Shown here: piece by piece, positions 1-7,360 of the stretch
How the letters are laid out: each line of letters starts with the position of its first letter
How positions within the stretch are numbered: position 1 is the stretch's first letter
Virus record (IMG/VR): IMGVR_UViG_3300045738_000854
Coordinates: 1-38,840 of that record
Source of the DNA: a virus
DNA: 38,840 nt
Strand: one strand, 5' to 3'
The notes under the pieces: model-generated
Database searches by the model: none
The model's input: only the letters and a program-made list of their open reading frames with translations
Told to the model about the DNA's origin: nothing
Program-made: the position numbers and the translations under genes

Positions 1-898
1 TCTTGCGCAGCATCCTGGTGGCAAAGGTATGGCGCAGATCGTGAAACCGGAAGTTGTCGATCCCAGCGTCCAGCAGGGCCTTACGCCAGACGGTGCCGAA
101 TACACCTCCGCTGGCGACGATCTGGATCCGCTCTGCCGAGTGGCCGTCGACGCGTGTGAACACGTAGCGACGGCTTTCCATGACATTCGACTTGGGCAGG
201 GCGGATAGCAGCGCCGCAAGCTCGCTATTGATCGGAAAGATCATCAGCTCGTCCCCCTTGAGCCGGAACATGATCTCGCGGTTGGGCATGTCGACATCGC
301 GCCACAGCAGGCCGGTGATCGTGCTGATCCGCGCGCCAGTCATCAGCGCAAACGCGACCATCGGGTGAAACTCTTGGGGCAGGGCGGCGAATAGCCTGGT
401 CTGCTCGTCTGTGGTCAGCTCGCGCACGCGTTCCCGAGGCTCTTTCGTTTCGGCTGATTTCAGATCGATGTCGGGGATCTCGGTTTTGTAGACCTTGCCC
501 ATATGCCTCAGCGCGCGGCCCAACATTTGCAGGTGACGGTTCACGGTGCTGTTGGCGCAGGTGGCGCGATGCTTGGCGGCATACTGGATGATATCCGCAT
601 CGGTCAGTTTGGAGATCCGCTTCCTTCCGTCCATGTGGGAGAGGATGACGCGCGCTTGGCTCTTGGTGGTGCCCTCTGAAGGGCGTCCGGCGATCTTATC
701 GTTGATGTAGGTGCCAAGGGCCTCGGATAGCGTGTAATCGGACCCTCTGGCGGCGTTGCGTTTGGCGTTGGCTCGAATGTCTGCCTCTACCGCTTTCGCG
801 GCTTCGAAATCCTCCGTCCCGCAAGATCCTCGAAGGCGATGACCCCCGACGACGATGTCGTATTGATAGACGCGGGTTTTCTTGGTTCGAAATGGCAT
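1..898 (-). CDS. int: Tyrosine recombinase (phage integrase), C-terminus outside window
   Basis: This enzyme integrates and excises the phage at its attachment site. The frame is open from an ATG at 898 to the window edge (299 complete codons). The catalytic domain shows the box I arginine in TGARIS (R190) and the box II motif HDLRHTF with H286 and R289. The nucleophilic tyrosine, expected some 30 residues later, is beyond base 1. The N-terminal part is rich in Arg and Lys and fits an arm-binding plus core-binding region. The start is uncertain: stops at 932 and 956 bound the frame upstream and the ATG at 898 is the first good codon. It overlaps the end of the excisionase gene by 112 bases, so translation is probably coupled. 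It is the last gene of the left operon. Confidence 0.93.
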   Translation of the reverse strand, partial: MPFRTKKTRVYQYDIVVGGHRLRGSCGTEDFEAAKAVEADIRANAKRNAARGSDYTLSEALGTYINDKIAGRPSEGTTKSQARVILSHMDGRKRISKLTDADIIQYAAKHRATCANSTVNRHLQMLGRALRHMGKVYKTEIPDIDLKSAETKEPRERVRELTTDEQTRLFAALPQEFHPMVAFALMTGARISTITGLLWRDVDMPNREIMFRLKGDELMIFPINSELAALLSALPKSNVMESRRYVFTRVDGHSAERIQIVASGGVFGTVWRKALLDAGIDNFRFHDLRHTFATRMLRK

Positions 899-1065
899 TG
901 TGTCTGGGCCTCGATGTAATCCTGCAGGTCGTCAGCGCGGTACCGGATCGCACCTCTAGCGACCTTCACATACTTTAGCCCGCGACGGCGGCACTCTTGC
1001 AAGGTCTTTGTGCAGACCCCCAAGAGGTCCGCAGCGTCCGTGGGCTTGAGCAGTGGTTGTGTCAT
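787..1065 (-). CDS. xis: Excisionase / AlpA-like HTH protein
   Basis: A 92-residue protein whose first 55 residues form a MerR/excisionase-type winged helix-turn-helix: a helix with DAADLLGV, a recognition segment CTKTLQECRRRGL, then a basic strand and the YRADDLQDYI helix typical of the HTH_17 excisionase family. Such proteins bend DNA at the attachment site and direct the integrase toward excision. The basic tail ends in KPRKR. The ATG overlaps the stop of the upstream 44-codon ORF as ATGA, and the 3' end overlaps the integrase start by 112 bases. The order xis then int in one operon is the common phage arrangement. Confidence 0.85.
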   Translation of the reverse strand: MTQPLLKPTDAADLLGVCTKTLQECRRRGLKYVKVARGAIRYRADDLQDYIEAQTQCHFEPRKPASINTTSSSGVIAFEDLAGRRISKPRKR

Positions 1066-1196
1066 TTGTGAATTCCCTGGGAAGAATTCTCGTTCCGCCC
1101 TGATTGGAGGCCGCGCTTAAGGTTTTGTTCGATGCCACTGCAAAGGCCGCCACTAACAGCGAAGCTGTTAATGATCAGGTAAACGTGGGTGCTCAT
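1062..1196 (-). CDS. Small ORF (44 aa) between recombinase and excisionase
   Basis: I do not recognise this protein. The ATG at 1196 overlaps the stop of the upstream ATPase gene as ATGA, and its own stop overlaps the excisionase ATG as ATGA. That double coupling, repeated through this operon, is the main evidence that it is translated. It begins MSTHVYLII and has a short hydrophobic stretch, one cysteine and a polar tail. A perfect 7-base inverted repeat with a 3-base spacer (TAACAGC/GCTGTTA, 1154-1170) lies inside it, so the segment could instead act as RNA structure or a protein-binding site. Its only role may be to carry ribosomes to xis. Confidence 0.45.
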   Translation of the reverse strand: MSTHVYLIINSFAVSGGLCSGIEQNLKRGLQSGRNENSSQGIHK

Positions 1197-2299
1197 GAGC
1201 CCGACATCTCCTGCTGATCCCGCTCCGCAATCTCGCGGCGGATTTCCTCTTCCTGCTCGGGGGTAAGGCGGTGGTCGTCGTCGGATGTCGCCTCAAAGGG
1301 GTCATCGCTCAGATCATTGTCTGCCTCAGCGTCCGCTTCCTTCGCCATGCGCTGACAATCATCGATGATCGTTTTGACCAGAGGTCGGACATCAGGGTTT
1401 GCCTGCCACCATTCGGTAAAGGCTTTGGTCCCCTTGCGAGCTTCGGCGCGGGCAGCATCAAGTGTCTCTTTGTCTTTCTGACGATCCCCTTGGCTCATAG
1501 CCCAGTCAGCCATTGCGCGGCCCGTATCTTTCCCCATTGGGCGACGAACGTCCAACAGTCCTTTGAATTGGTCAGCCACCTTGATCTGATGAACGGGGCA
1601 GCCCGGGGCCGATGGGTCGAGTATGATCATCGTTGTCATTTCGAACATCAGATCGCCGTCGCTGGCTGGATCCCACGGCACATCTGCGCGCCGCGTCTTG
1701 GTCGCGCGGGCATTGGTTTCTTTCCAGCCGGTCTTGGCCGACTTCTCCTGCATGACGGGCTTCGCTCGGGTGCAGATGATGATGTTGCACTTGGCGCGCA
1801 CGATGCGGTCGATCAAGCGGCGATACCGCGGCTTGACCTCGGCCCATGCAAGCTGGCTGCGCTGGTTCTTCTTGCTATCGTCACCGCCCGTCAGCCGGTC
1901 CAGAACTTGGGCCTGCAGATCGAGCACCCCGCCAACGCCTTCCCAAGCGTGAGAAAAGGAATCCAAGATCACAACGGGCAGCTTGGCCTCTTCGGCGGCG
2001 TCAATCACCTGAATCCAGCGCTCGGGTCCGAAGCCGACCATATTGCCGTCATCGTCTACGGCTTTCATGTCGTAGTGAACCATCTGAGGGAACGCGGCCT
2101 TGTAGTGCAGGGCGCGACGGTTCTCGGTGTCGACATACCCAATAGGGGCATCGGCCTTGCCGGTGACGCGCTCAGCGATGCCGACAGCCATCAGCAGTGC
2201 GGTGTAGGTCTTGCCGGTGCCTGATCCGCCTGACAGGCCGATTGCCAGCGTCAGCGGGTCGTTGAGTTCGGAAACGGGGGTGAATCTGATCATGCCCAT
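1193..2299 (-). CDS. Sak4-like RecA-fold ATPase, phage single-strand recombination protein
   Basis: A 368-residue P-loop ATPase. Walker A is GGSGTGKT at residues 24-31, and Walker B is VVILD at 109-113 followed by SFSHAWEG. DTEN at 57-60 and CTRAK further on fit the RecA-like core of the Sak4/AAA_24 family of phage recombinases. These proteins promote single-strand annealing or strand exchange together with a phage exonuclease. The C-terminal third is charged and has an acidic stretch (residues ~330-350) like the tails of ssDNA-associated proteins. The ATG at 2299 is chosen because GGAG lies 9 bases upstream and the PD-(D/E)XK gene ends just before it; the frame is open for 61 more codons upstream, but that part reads like out-of-frame sequence. 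Confidence 0.82.
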   Translation of the reverse strand: MGMIRFTPVSELNDPLTLAIGLSGGSGTGKTYTALLMAVGIAERVTGKADAPIGYVDTENRRALHYKAAFPQMVHYDMKAVDDDGNMVGFGPERWIQVIDAAEEAKLPVVILDSFSHAWEGVGGVLDLQAQVLDRLTGGDDSKKNQRSQLAWAEVKPRYRRLIDRIVRAKCNIIICTRAKPVMQEKSAKTGWKETNARATKTRRADVPWDPASDGDLMFEMTTMIILDPSAPGCPVHQIKVADQFKGLLDVRRPMGKDTGRAMADWAMSQGDRQKDKETLDAARAEARKGTKAFTEWWQANPDVRPLVKTIIDDCQRMAKEADAEADNDLSDDPFEATSDDDHRLTPEQEEEIRREIAERDQQEMSGS

Positions 2300-2303
2300 C
2301 GGG

Positions 2304-3266
2304 TCATTCTCCTGCGTGTCTGAAGGGTTCGGGGGATTGCCACTGCCGCGCCATCTCAAGCACGTCTTTGCCGGTTCGGCTCTTGTGGTCGAGTTCGACG
2401 CTTTCGCGCTCAAGCCAACGGGTGTGGAAGAATTCGGGGAGTTCGATGCGGTGAACGCCCAAGGGGTAGCCTGGCCAATCATCGACGCTGAGGCAGTTCG
2501 CCCACATTGCGCGGGCCCGGGCGATCTTCTTGCGGGCCATCATCATGGAATCCGGTCCGACCTCGATAACGGCAACCTCGTAAGGAGCGTCCTTCTCCTG
2601 GAAGATGAAGCGGAACAGCCGATCTTCGCCGGTCGCACCTTTCCATGTGTCGAGATAGTGCGCAGCCTGAACGTCGTAGCCGTAGTTCATCACTGCCCGC
2701 ATGGCGGCGTCTGGGCTGGCGTCGGTGGTGGTTTTGAAGTCGTAAAGGGGTTGGCGCGCATCGCCGGGGGCGTTGTCGACCATGGCGCGGCACCACACAC
2801 CGTCAAGCTGGGCGAGGGCGGCCACCTCAGAGTGAGCCGGATCCAAATCGATATTTAGTGCGGTCAGCTTTTCCGAGATTTTGGCCCGCATGGCCTCGAT
2901 CTGCAAAACCTCCTCGGATTTCAGCGGTGTCAGGCCAGCTTCGCGCGCAGCCTCGATGAATTCCTTTGCAGCCTTGGTTGATGCCGCCCCATTACTGGCG
3001 AGGATATCGTCAGGGATGGCGCAGAAATCAGAGCCAGCGCCGAGGGTGGCCCGGTGGGCAGCGCGACCAATATCGAACGTCTTGCTATCCTTTGGCTCCC
3101 AGTCAGGGTTCAGGCGGGGTGAGGCCGTCCAAGCATGCAGCGGCGACTGCGCAAGCATGATCTTGGCGATGGTGCTGGACAGGGACGGGGCTGGTGCCGG
3201 ATCGGCGTGATAGACGTCAGCGTCAAGTTGATAGATGCCGGATTGGAGTGGGGTTTGGGGGATCAT
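2304..3266 (-). CDS. PD-(D/E)XK exonuclease (RecE/DUF3799-like)
   Basis: A 320-residue nuclease. The order DIGRAAHRATL, then SEVAALAQLDGVWCRAMVDN, then LYDFKTTTDASP, then YDVQAAHYLDTW gives the four motifs of the PD-(D/E)XK exonucleases near phage recombination genes (RecE C-terminal/DUF3799 type): the His helix, the acidic residue before beta 2, the D-x-K core in DFKTT, and the Q-x-x-x-Y helix. It is expected to resect double-stranded phage ends and load the neighbouring ATPase on single strands. Its ATG overlaps the coiled-coil gene stop as ATGA, and it ends 4 bases before the ATPase start, so the three are one translational unit. Confidence 0.85.
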   Translation of the reverse strand: MIPQTPLQSGIYQLDADVYHADPAPAPSLSSTIAKIMLAQSPLHAWTASPRLNPDWEPKDSKTFDIGRAAHRATLGAGSDFCAIPDDILASNGAASTKAAKEFIEAAREAGLTPLKSEEVLQIEAMRAKISEKLTALNIDLDPAHSEVAALAQLDGVWCRAMVDNAPGDARQPLYDFKTTTDASPDAAMRAVMNYGYDVQAAHYLDTWKGATGEDRLFRFIFQEKDAPYEVAVIEVGPDSMMMARKKIARARAMWANCLSVDDWPGYPLGVHRIELPEFFHTRWLERESVELDHKSRTGKDVLEMARQWQSPEPFRHAGE

Positions 3267-4378
3267 ATCCGAACCTCCACGTGACCGATCTGGCCAGTCA
3301 TGATGGCATCCGCGATCAGCGCAGCTGTGGCCTCATCGGTGAAGCCGTTCATGCTGGTGGCAATGTCGTCGCGGATCCGCTTGCGGTGAGCCTGATCGGC
3401 CTCGCGTTTGGCGCGGGCCTGTGCCGCTTGGCGCTGTTCCTCGGCGATCCGGTCGCGTTCACGCTGGGCTGCGGCTATTTCGCGGGCCCTTGCGTCAGCG
3501 ATTTCGTTGGCATAACGCTCTTCTGCCGCCTTGCGGTCGGCTTCTGCCTTGGCTTCGGCATCCTTCCGTGCCTGATCAGCGGCTGCAGCACGATCTCGCT
3601 CTGCCTGTTCCCGACGTGCGGCTTCAGCTTTCTCCGCTTCGGCCCGACGGGCTTCGGCTTGTTCAGCCTCAATCCGGTCGGCCTCAGCTTTCTCGGCGGC
3701 GAGGCGATCGCCTTCGCGGCGCTCCGCTTCTTCAGCGTCCTTCTTGGCGCGGGCTTCGGATTCTGCACGCAGACGGGCTAGTTCTGCAGCATCCGCCTCT
3801 CGCTGTTCAGCTGCAGTGAGCAGGCCGCGATAGTAGTTCAGCGCCTGCTCGTGCTTTGCCGCGGCGATAGGCTGGAATTCATCCCACTCTTTGCCAACGG
3901 AAACATTTTCAATGTCATGCAAAATGTGTCGAACCTGCTCTGAGGTCGAGCTTGCGTCTGCGCGGTTCAGATCAAAGCGGTCAAGCGCCTGCTTATGCTG
4001 CGCGACACGTGCTTCCTCGGCAGCATCCCAATCCTCAACGGGCTTCTTGATCTCATCGCGAAGAGCGGCGAGCCGATCCTCAGCCTGCTTTCGGCCGGCA
4101 TTTACCGCGGCAATCTCTTTTCGCTGCGCCTCAGTTAGTGCTTTGCCCTGCCGATCAAGCTCGGCCTTCTTGCTGCTGACCGTGTTGGCCAGCGAGCGGA
4201 GAGCCTTTCGACCCTTGGCTGTGCTTAGGTCGTGGGTTAGCGCCTCTGCTCGGGCAGCCGCTTCCAGCTTTGCGATGATCGGATCTAGGGCGTTCTCGCC
4301 CTTGAACAGTCCGATCAGGTCAGTCTGTGAGGGCAGGGCGAGCGCAGTGCCTGTTTCCATGGGGGATTGGTCGTTCAT
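3263..4378 (-). CDS. Long coiled-coil phage protein of the recombination module
   Basis: A 371-residue protein. The N-terminal ~170 residues are helical (STAKGRKALRSLANTVSSKKAELD, then EIKKPVEDWDAAEE), a pattern I associate with a conserved uncharacterised phage family located beside RecE/Sak-type genes. Residues ~180-330 are an almost pure Ala/Glu/Lys/Arg coiled coil, and the last 45 residues form a small folded tail. TolA-like hits would be low-complexity artefacts. No enzymatic motif is visible. It overlaps the exonuclease ATG by four bases, so it probably acts with the exonuclease or protects DNA ends; that is inference. The start has AAAGGA 7 bases upstream. Confidence 0.8.
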   Translation of the reverse strand: MNDQSPMETGTALALPSQTDLIGLFKGENALDPIIAKLEAAARAEALTHDLSTAKGRKALRSLANTVSSKKAELDRQGKALTEAQRKEIAAVNAGRKQAEDRLAALRDEIKKPVEDWDAAEEARVAQHKQALDRFDLNRADASSTSEQVRHILHDIENVSVGKEWDEFQPIAAAKHEQALNYYRGLLTAAEQREADAAELARLRAESEARAKKDAEEAERREGDRLAAEKAEADRIEAEQAEARRAEAEKAEAARREQAERDRAAAADQARKDAEAKAEADRKAAEERYANEIADARAREIAAAQRERDRIAEEQRQAAQARAKREADQAHRKRIRDDIATSMNGFTDEATAALIADAIMTGQIGHVEVRI

Positions 4379-4557
4379 GCAGATGTCCTTTCGGGGGGAT
4401 GCAAAGGGGATGGCTGATCAATCAACTGGTCAGTTTCGCCACACATGCGGCGCAAAACACTTCGGTCTTCAGGTGCTACGTTGGGATCGCGCATCGCGGC
4501 CTTGCAGACGGCGTAGATGTCGCTGTTGAGCTTGCGCAGGGCCGTTGCGTAATCCAT
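4375..4557 (-). CDS. Small early protein (60 aa)
   Basis: A predicted small helical protein beginning MDYATALRKLNSDIY. I do not recognise the family. The ATG at 4557 shares one base with the upstream stop (TGATG), and the stop overlaps the coiled-coil gene ATG (ATGA). A GTG two codons upstream (4563) is an alternative start with the same frame. There are two cysteines (CKAAM and MCGE) and a proline-rich tail. Its position between two early genes suggests an accessory role in the recombination operon. Confidence 0.65.
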   Translation of the reverse strand: MDYATALRKLNSDIYAVCKAAMRDPNVAPEDRSVLRRMCGETDQLIDQPSPLHPPERTSA

Positions 4558-4745
4558 CAGCACGCCCCGCAGTTTGTGACGCGATTCAGTTGGCGCGCGA
4601 TTTCATTATTCGCTCCGGCGGTTGCCAGATGCGCAAAGGCAAGCGCGGCAAAGAACGCCACAACCAAGATGATTTTGCGCCGTGCCGCGCGGCGGCGGGC
4701 TTGCGCTTTTGTCGGCGGGTGGCCCCATGTGCTGTAGTGTTTCAT
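4557..4745 (-). CDS. Small single-pass membrane protein (62 aa)
   Basis: The frame opens far upstream, but the coding part starts at the ATG at 4745, which has GGAG 8 bases before it and overlaps the previous stop as ATGA. Residues ~12-23 are strongly basic (QARRRAARRK) and are followed by one hydrophobic segment, IILVVAFFAALAFAHLA (~24-41). The short tail ends in NCGAC. This fits a small inner-membrane protein with a cytoplasmic N-terminus. No family is recognised. Early-expressed membrane micro-proteins of phages often alter host envelope physiology or exclude other phages, but nothing here proves that. Confidence 0.65.
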   Translation of the reverse strand: MKHYSTWGHPPTKAQARRRAARRKIILVVAFFAALAFAHLATAGANNEIARQLNRVTNCGAC

Positions 4746-4891
4746 TGCGGGGTCTCCTCGTGGAATTCTGCGCTGTGTTCGGCATCGCGGATGGCCTTGC
4801 GCTCTATCCGGTCGGCCTCGAATTTCAGGTCGTTCATGTATTGGGCATCGGTCTTGATGCGGCGAAGACTGGCGAGTAGGCGGCGGATCAC
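4742..4891 (-). CDS. Small basic helical protein (49 aa), GTG start
   Basis: This short gene is bounded by two four-base overlaps: its GTG at 4891 overlaps the stop of the cysteine-rich gene (GTGA) and its stop overlaps the next ATG (ATGA). The product starts with a basic amphipathic segment (MIRRLLASLRRIK) and continues as a charged helix (DRIERKAIRDAEHSAEF). I recognise no family. The unbroken chain of overlaps on both sides is the argument for translation. Confidence 0.55.
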   Translation of the reverse strand: MIRRLLASLRRIKTDAQYMNDLKFEADRIERKAIRDAEHSAEFHEETPQ

Positions 4892-5250
4892 AGCTCGGCC
4901 TCCCGCTCGGCGCGCTCATTATCGTCACGGGTCTGTGCTGCTTGCTGGGCCGGGCTCGCGGTCTGGCACTTTTCACACCAATGATCGCCGTCGTTGTCGG
5001 TCGCAGCATCGTCGAGCCACAGGGCAACGTCGCAGCCAGCGCACTGAACGTGCGCATCTGTGCAGCCATTGCAGCAGGGACCGAGATAGCGGGCCTTCAT
5101 CGCGTCGTTGTGGGCGTCCCAGTATCCGGACACGTCCATGTCGGAGCGGAACAGGGTATCGTCATTGCAGCAGGCGCATGTGCAGCAACCGTCGATCGGC
5201 AGCATGTGGCGCGAGATTAGGGCGGCGTTGATAATGCTGTGGGCGGTCAT
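4888..5250 (-). CDS. Cysteine-rich putative zinc-binding early protein (120 aa)
   Basis: The protein has clustered cysteines: CCTCACC at about 22-28, then CCNGC at about 59-63, QCAGC at about 69-73 and CEKC at about 92-95. That is enough for two zinc sites of the rubredoxin-knuckle type. The C-terminal 25 residues are charged and helical. It probably binds metal and a nucleic acid or protein partner; no specific family is recognised. The ATG at 5250 overlaps the previous stop (ATGA), with GGTGAG upstream. It is the second gene of the left operon and therefore among the first to be expressed. Confidence 0.7.
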   Translation of the reverse strand: MTAHSIINAALISRHMLPIDGCCTCACCNDDTLFRSDMDVSGYWDAHNDAMKARYLGPCCNGCTDAHVQCAGCDVALWLDDAATDNDGDHWCEKCQTASPAQQAAQTRDDNERAEREAEL

Positions 5251-5531
5251 TGGCTCACCCTCGTCATGCTCACTATTTCGGAATCTTCGATCTCATCGAA
5301 GCCAGCCAACGCCTCTGCCAGCTCAATTGCTTCTTCCTTCGTGGATGCCTCGACAGTGAAGTATTCCGTCTCAATTGCTGGCTCGTAGGTTCCAGAGACC
5401 TCAACTTTGACCTTGAAGACAGATTTGCCGCCCATGACGCGGGCGTCGTCCCAATTTCCGGAATTGCGCAGCGCCTTTTCAGCGTTTCCGGCATATGGGG
5501 CGTTCGCCAGCTCATGCAGATTAATTGTCAT
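5247..5531 (-). CDS. First gene of the left operon, unknown 94-aa protein
   Basis: An alpha/beta protein starting MTINLHELANAPYAGNAEK. The strands around FKVKVEVSG and EYFTVEASTKEEAIELAEA look like a small ferredoxin-like or beta-alpha-beta fold, followed by an acidic tail. I do not recognise the family. The ATG at 5531 is preferred over an upstream ATG at 5576, because GGAGAGAG lies at normal spacing and the 5576 ATG falls inside an operator palindrome. Being first after the OL-like operators, it is probably an immediate early protein. Confidence 0.72.
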   Translation of the reverse strand: MTINLHELANAPYAGNAEKALRNSGNWDDARVMGGKSVFKVKVEVSGTYEPAIETEYFTVEASTKEEAIELAEALAGFDEIEDSEIVSMTRVSQ

Positions 5532-5571
5532 TGGCTCTCTCCGTTGCAGGGTGGTGCGTTGGAGATAGATG

Positions 5572-5619
5572 TGCATTAATGCATCTTCTTAGTCAATGCA
5601 TAAATGCATATTATATGCA
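5572..5619. promoter_or_regulatory. OL-like operator cluster and left early promoter
   Basis: Three copies of a palindrome built from TGCAT and ATGCA lie in 48 bases: TGCATTAATGCA (5572-5583, perfect), TGCATAAATGCA (5597-5608), and an overlapping wider-spaced pair, TGCAT-N5-ATGCA (5605-5619). On the minus strand a perfect TATAAT -10 box lies inside the third site (5610-5615), so a bound repressor would cover it. I see no good -35 box at 17 bases from it. A TTGACT at 5591-5596 on the same strand offers a second possible promoter but has a poor -10. The same half-sites recur in front of cro. Confidence 0.75.
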
Positions 5620-5680
5620 TTTACTCTGCAAGGCAGCAGAATCGTGAGTTACCAAACCCCTGAAAATATAGTGTTGGCGC

Positions 5681-5705
5681 AAAGAAAAACCCGCCGGAGC
5701 GGGTT
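5681..5705 (-). terminator. Intrinsic terminator of the repressor operon
   Basis: Read on the minus strand, AACCCGC - TCCG loop - GCGGGTT forms a 7-base-pair GC-rich stem followed by a T-rich run (TTTTTCTTT). This is a textbook rho-independent terminator. It stops transcription that comes leftward from the repressor and its two companion genes before it can reach the left operon promoter. Confidence 0.85.
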
Positions 5706-5835
5706 GGGGGGCAATGCTGAAAGTTCGAGAAATCTTTGAAACGATCCCGGGCTTTGGCATGACCTAACGGATCAGACGACGCACATGGCTTCTGTTCGGG
5801 GCCATTCCGCTGGCGTGGTCAAATACTATTGAGCG

Positions 5836-6303
5836 TTACTGATCCGGCTGACTATCACGGCGATCAAGGATAATCACTTGCGGCTGTTCAGCCGATCGAG
5901 CGGCTGTGATAGCGTCGGAGAGCGTCCGGTTCAGTTCCATCAGGTTCTGATTAATCTCACCGGGCAATGCGTTGACACGATTACCTAAGTCATCGACTTT
6001 GGAGCCAAGCTCGCGAAACTGAGATTGCGTATCCAGCATCATGCTGAGCAACAATCCCATCGCACCAAGAAGCAAAGTGGAGACGACCGCAACCGACGCG
6101 ACGATGGCGGTCTGCCCGCCCTCTAGTCTTGCAATGCGTTCACCGAAATTCACTTCGTCTCTTCCTGTGCCGTAACCATCTCCATCTTCAAGATATGGTG
6201 AGCTAGGATGGTCTGGCAAGGGGCGACCCCTCTGCTCTGCTTGCTCTGCAAAGTTTATTGGCTCTGATGGCCGCTGCGGCTCTTTAAACTTTGAATTTGC
6301 CAT
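5836..6303 (-). CDS. Membrane-anchored coiled-coil protein of the lysogenic operon
   Basis: A 155-residue protein: a polar, proline-rich cytoplasmic N-terminus (1-60), one strong transmembrane segment (about 66-90, IVASVAVVSTLLLGAMGLLL), and a helical coiled-coil C-terminus (FRELGSKVDDLGNRV onward). No enzymatic motif is visible. It lies third behind the repressor on the same strand, with no promoter or terminator in between, so it is probably expressed in the lysogen. A superinfection-exclusion role is a reasonable inference but is unproven. The start is ambiguous among three consecutive ATGs (6309, 6306, 6303); the reading MANSKF is chosen. It overlaps the previous gene by about 20 bases. 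Confidence 0.7.
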   Translation of the reverse strand: MANSKFKEPQRPSEPINFAEQAEQRGRPLPDHPSSPYLEDGDGYGTGRDEVNFGERIARLEGGQTAIVASVAVVSTLLLGAMGLLLSMMLDTQSQFRELGSKVDDLGNRVNALPGEINQNLMELNRTLSDAITAARSAEQPQVIILDRRDSQPDQ

Positions 6304-6616
6304 CATCATCCCAGACTAAGTTTGATGCCGACTTTATCGCATCATCAAGATTTTTAGAGTGAAGCTTGACGTTATTCTCAAAATCTTGCCTTCCCGCGAT
6401 TAATTTTGAGGATGCTGCTTTGTCTCGGCTGAACGCCTTCTGCATATCCTCGAGAACCGACAATTGAGCTACATTCGACAATTCAAATGACATGCTACCG
6501 GCAGCGGTCAGGCCGTTTATAAGATATCCGATCGCCGCTCTGAGTTCGGCAATGTCTTGAGATTGCTTTTCAACAATCGCTTGCAATTCTTTGTTGGTTT
6601 TCACGTCTTCACCCAT
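6284..6616 (-). CDS. Helical protein of the lysogenic operon (110 aa)
   Basis: This gene lies between the repressor and the membrane protein and is co-oriented with both. From the ATG at 6616 the product (MGEDVKTNKELQAIVEKQ...) is predicted to be mostly helical with heptad-like spacing; it has no transmembrane segment and no recognised domain. The frame stays open to 6703, inside the repressor gene, but those 29 codons look like read-through of another frame. Ribosome binding is weak at every candidate start, so translation may depend on the upstream gene. Expression in the lysogen is likely; the function is unknown. Confidence 0.65.
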   Translation of the reverse strand: MGEDVKTNKELQAIVEKQSQDIAELRAAIGYLINGLTAAGSMSFELSNVAQLSVLEDMQKAFSRDKAASSKLIAGRQDFENNVKLHSKNLDDAIKSASNLVWDDDGKFKV

Positions 6617-6665
6617 CACACCCGCCGCACCAGATGCAGCCGGACGCAGGCGGAAAGGGTCGGCG

Positions 6666-7343
6666 TCATGGCTGCTTTGCCCCAACCCAAATAACACGTC
6701 CAACCACTTCGATCTCGTCTACGGCATACTCTTCAGGGGAGTGCAGCGACGTGTTGTCAGAGATCAACATAATAGTTTGCTTGCCCGGCCCCCATTGAAG
6801 GCGTTTCACTTTCAGCAGGCCGTCATGCCGTAGAACAAACATGCCGTCATAAGCGATATTCTTTTTGGTCGTGTCGACCATGACGATATCGTCGTGGTGC
6901 AATGTCGGGACCATTGACCCGCCAGTTACGCTAATGATCGCCAGGTTCGCCGGGTTTGTCGTCGTGATGTGGCGCAGGTAATCGGGCGGGAATGATAGCT
7001 TGCTTGCGATTGCCTCATACTCATCAACCAAGACACCGTCACCAGCTGCGGCTTGGACGTCATACACGTTGACCATTTGGCGCTCAGTTGACGGCTGACT
7101 TTCGGCGTCGACGATCTCAACCGAAGATGAGCTTTCTCCTGAAGCGAACGGCCCCCAAGGTATACCCGTGGCTCGCTCAACTGCATCGAGAGTGCTCTGC
7201 TTAACCTGAAACTTATAGTCGCGGGCATTTACTGGGCGGGTCAGGGTTGTGCTCGATAGATTTGCATCCACAGCAATAGCCGACAGCTTTCGCCCGGTCT
7301 GCTTTTCAACATGCTTAAGATATTCAATCGACCAATTCGCCAT
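6666..7343 (-). CDS. CI-like repressor, S24 self-cleaving peptidase family
   Basis: A 225-residue repressor. The N-terminal HTH covers about residues 15-55 (KLSAIAVDANLSSTTLTRPVN). The linker carries the Ala-Gly cleavage site at A100-G101 (VQAAAGDG). The C-terminal LexA/CI peptidase has the serine in GGSMVPTL (S143) and the lysine in KVKRL (K180). It should dimerise on the TGCATnnATGCA operators, shut both early operons, and cleave itself when RecA is activated by DNA damage. The ATG at 7343 starts the HTH domain directly. The reading frame continues upstream for 29 codons, but these overlap operator sites and are unlikely to be coding. No good Shine-Dalgarno sequence precedes it, so its mRNA may be leaderless or nearly so. 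Confidence 0.9.
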   Translation of the reverse strand: MANWSIEYLKHVEKQTGRKLSAIAVDANLSSTTLTRPVNARDYKFQVKQSTLDAVERATGIPWGPFASGESSSSVEIVDAESQPSTERQMVNVYDVQAAAGDGVLVDEYEAIASKLSFPPDYLRHITTTNPANLAIISVTGGSMVPTLHHDDIVMVDTTKKNIAYDGMFVLRHDGLLKVKRLQWGPGKQTIMLISDNTSLHSPEEYAVDEIEVVGRVIWVGAKQP

Positions 7344-7360
7344 GCCATGCAGAGTATCAA

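Larger units (their letters stand above)
5532..5835. other. Gene-free control segment left of the immunity genes
   Basis: These 304 bases hold three things: the leader and operator cluster of the left operon (5532-5640), the minus-strand terminator of the repressor operon (5681-5705), and a stretch from 5706 to 5835 in which I see only ORFs of 13 to 17 codons. One plus-strand ORF starts at the ATG at 5714 behind a run of six G. The 5706-5835 part would be the 3' untranslated region of the repressor operon. Confidence 0.6.

Noticed and set aside
5714-5767. 17-codon ORF behind a run of six G
   Set aside because: Too short, isolated, no coupling to a neighbour, and it lies in the untranslated end of the repressor operon on the opposite strand.
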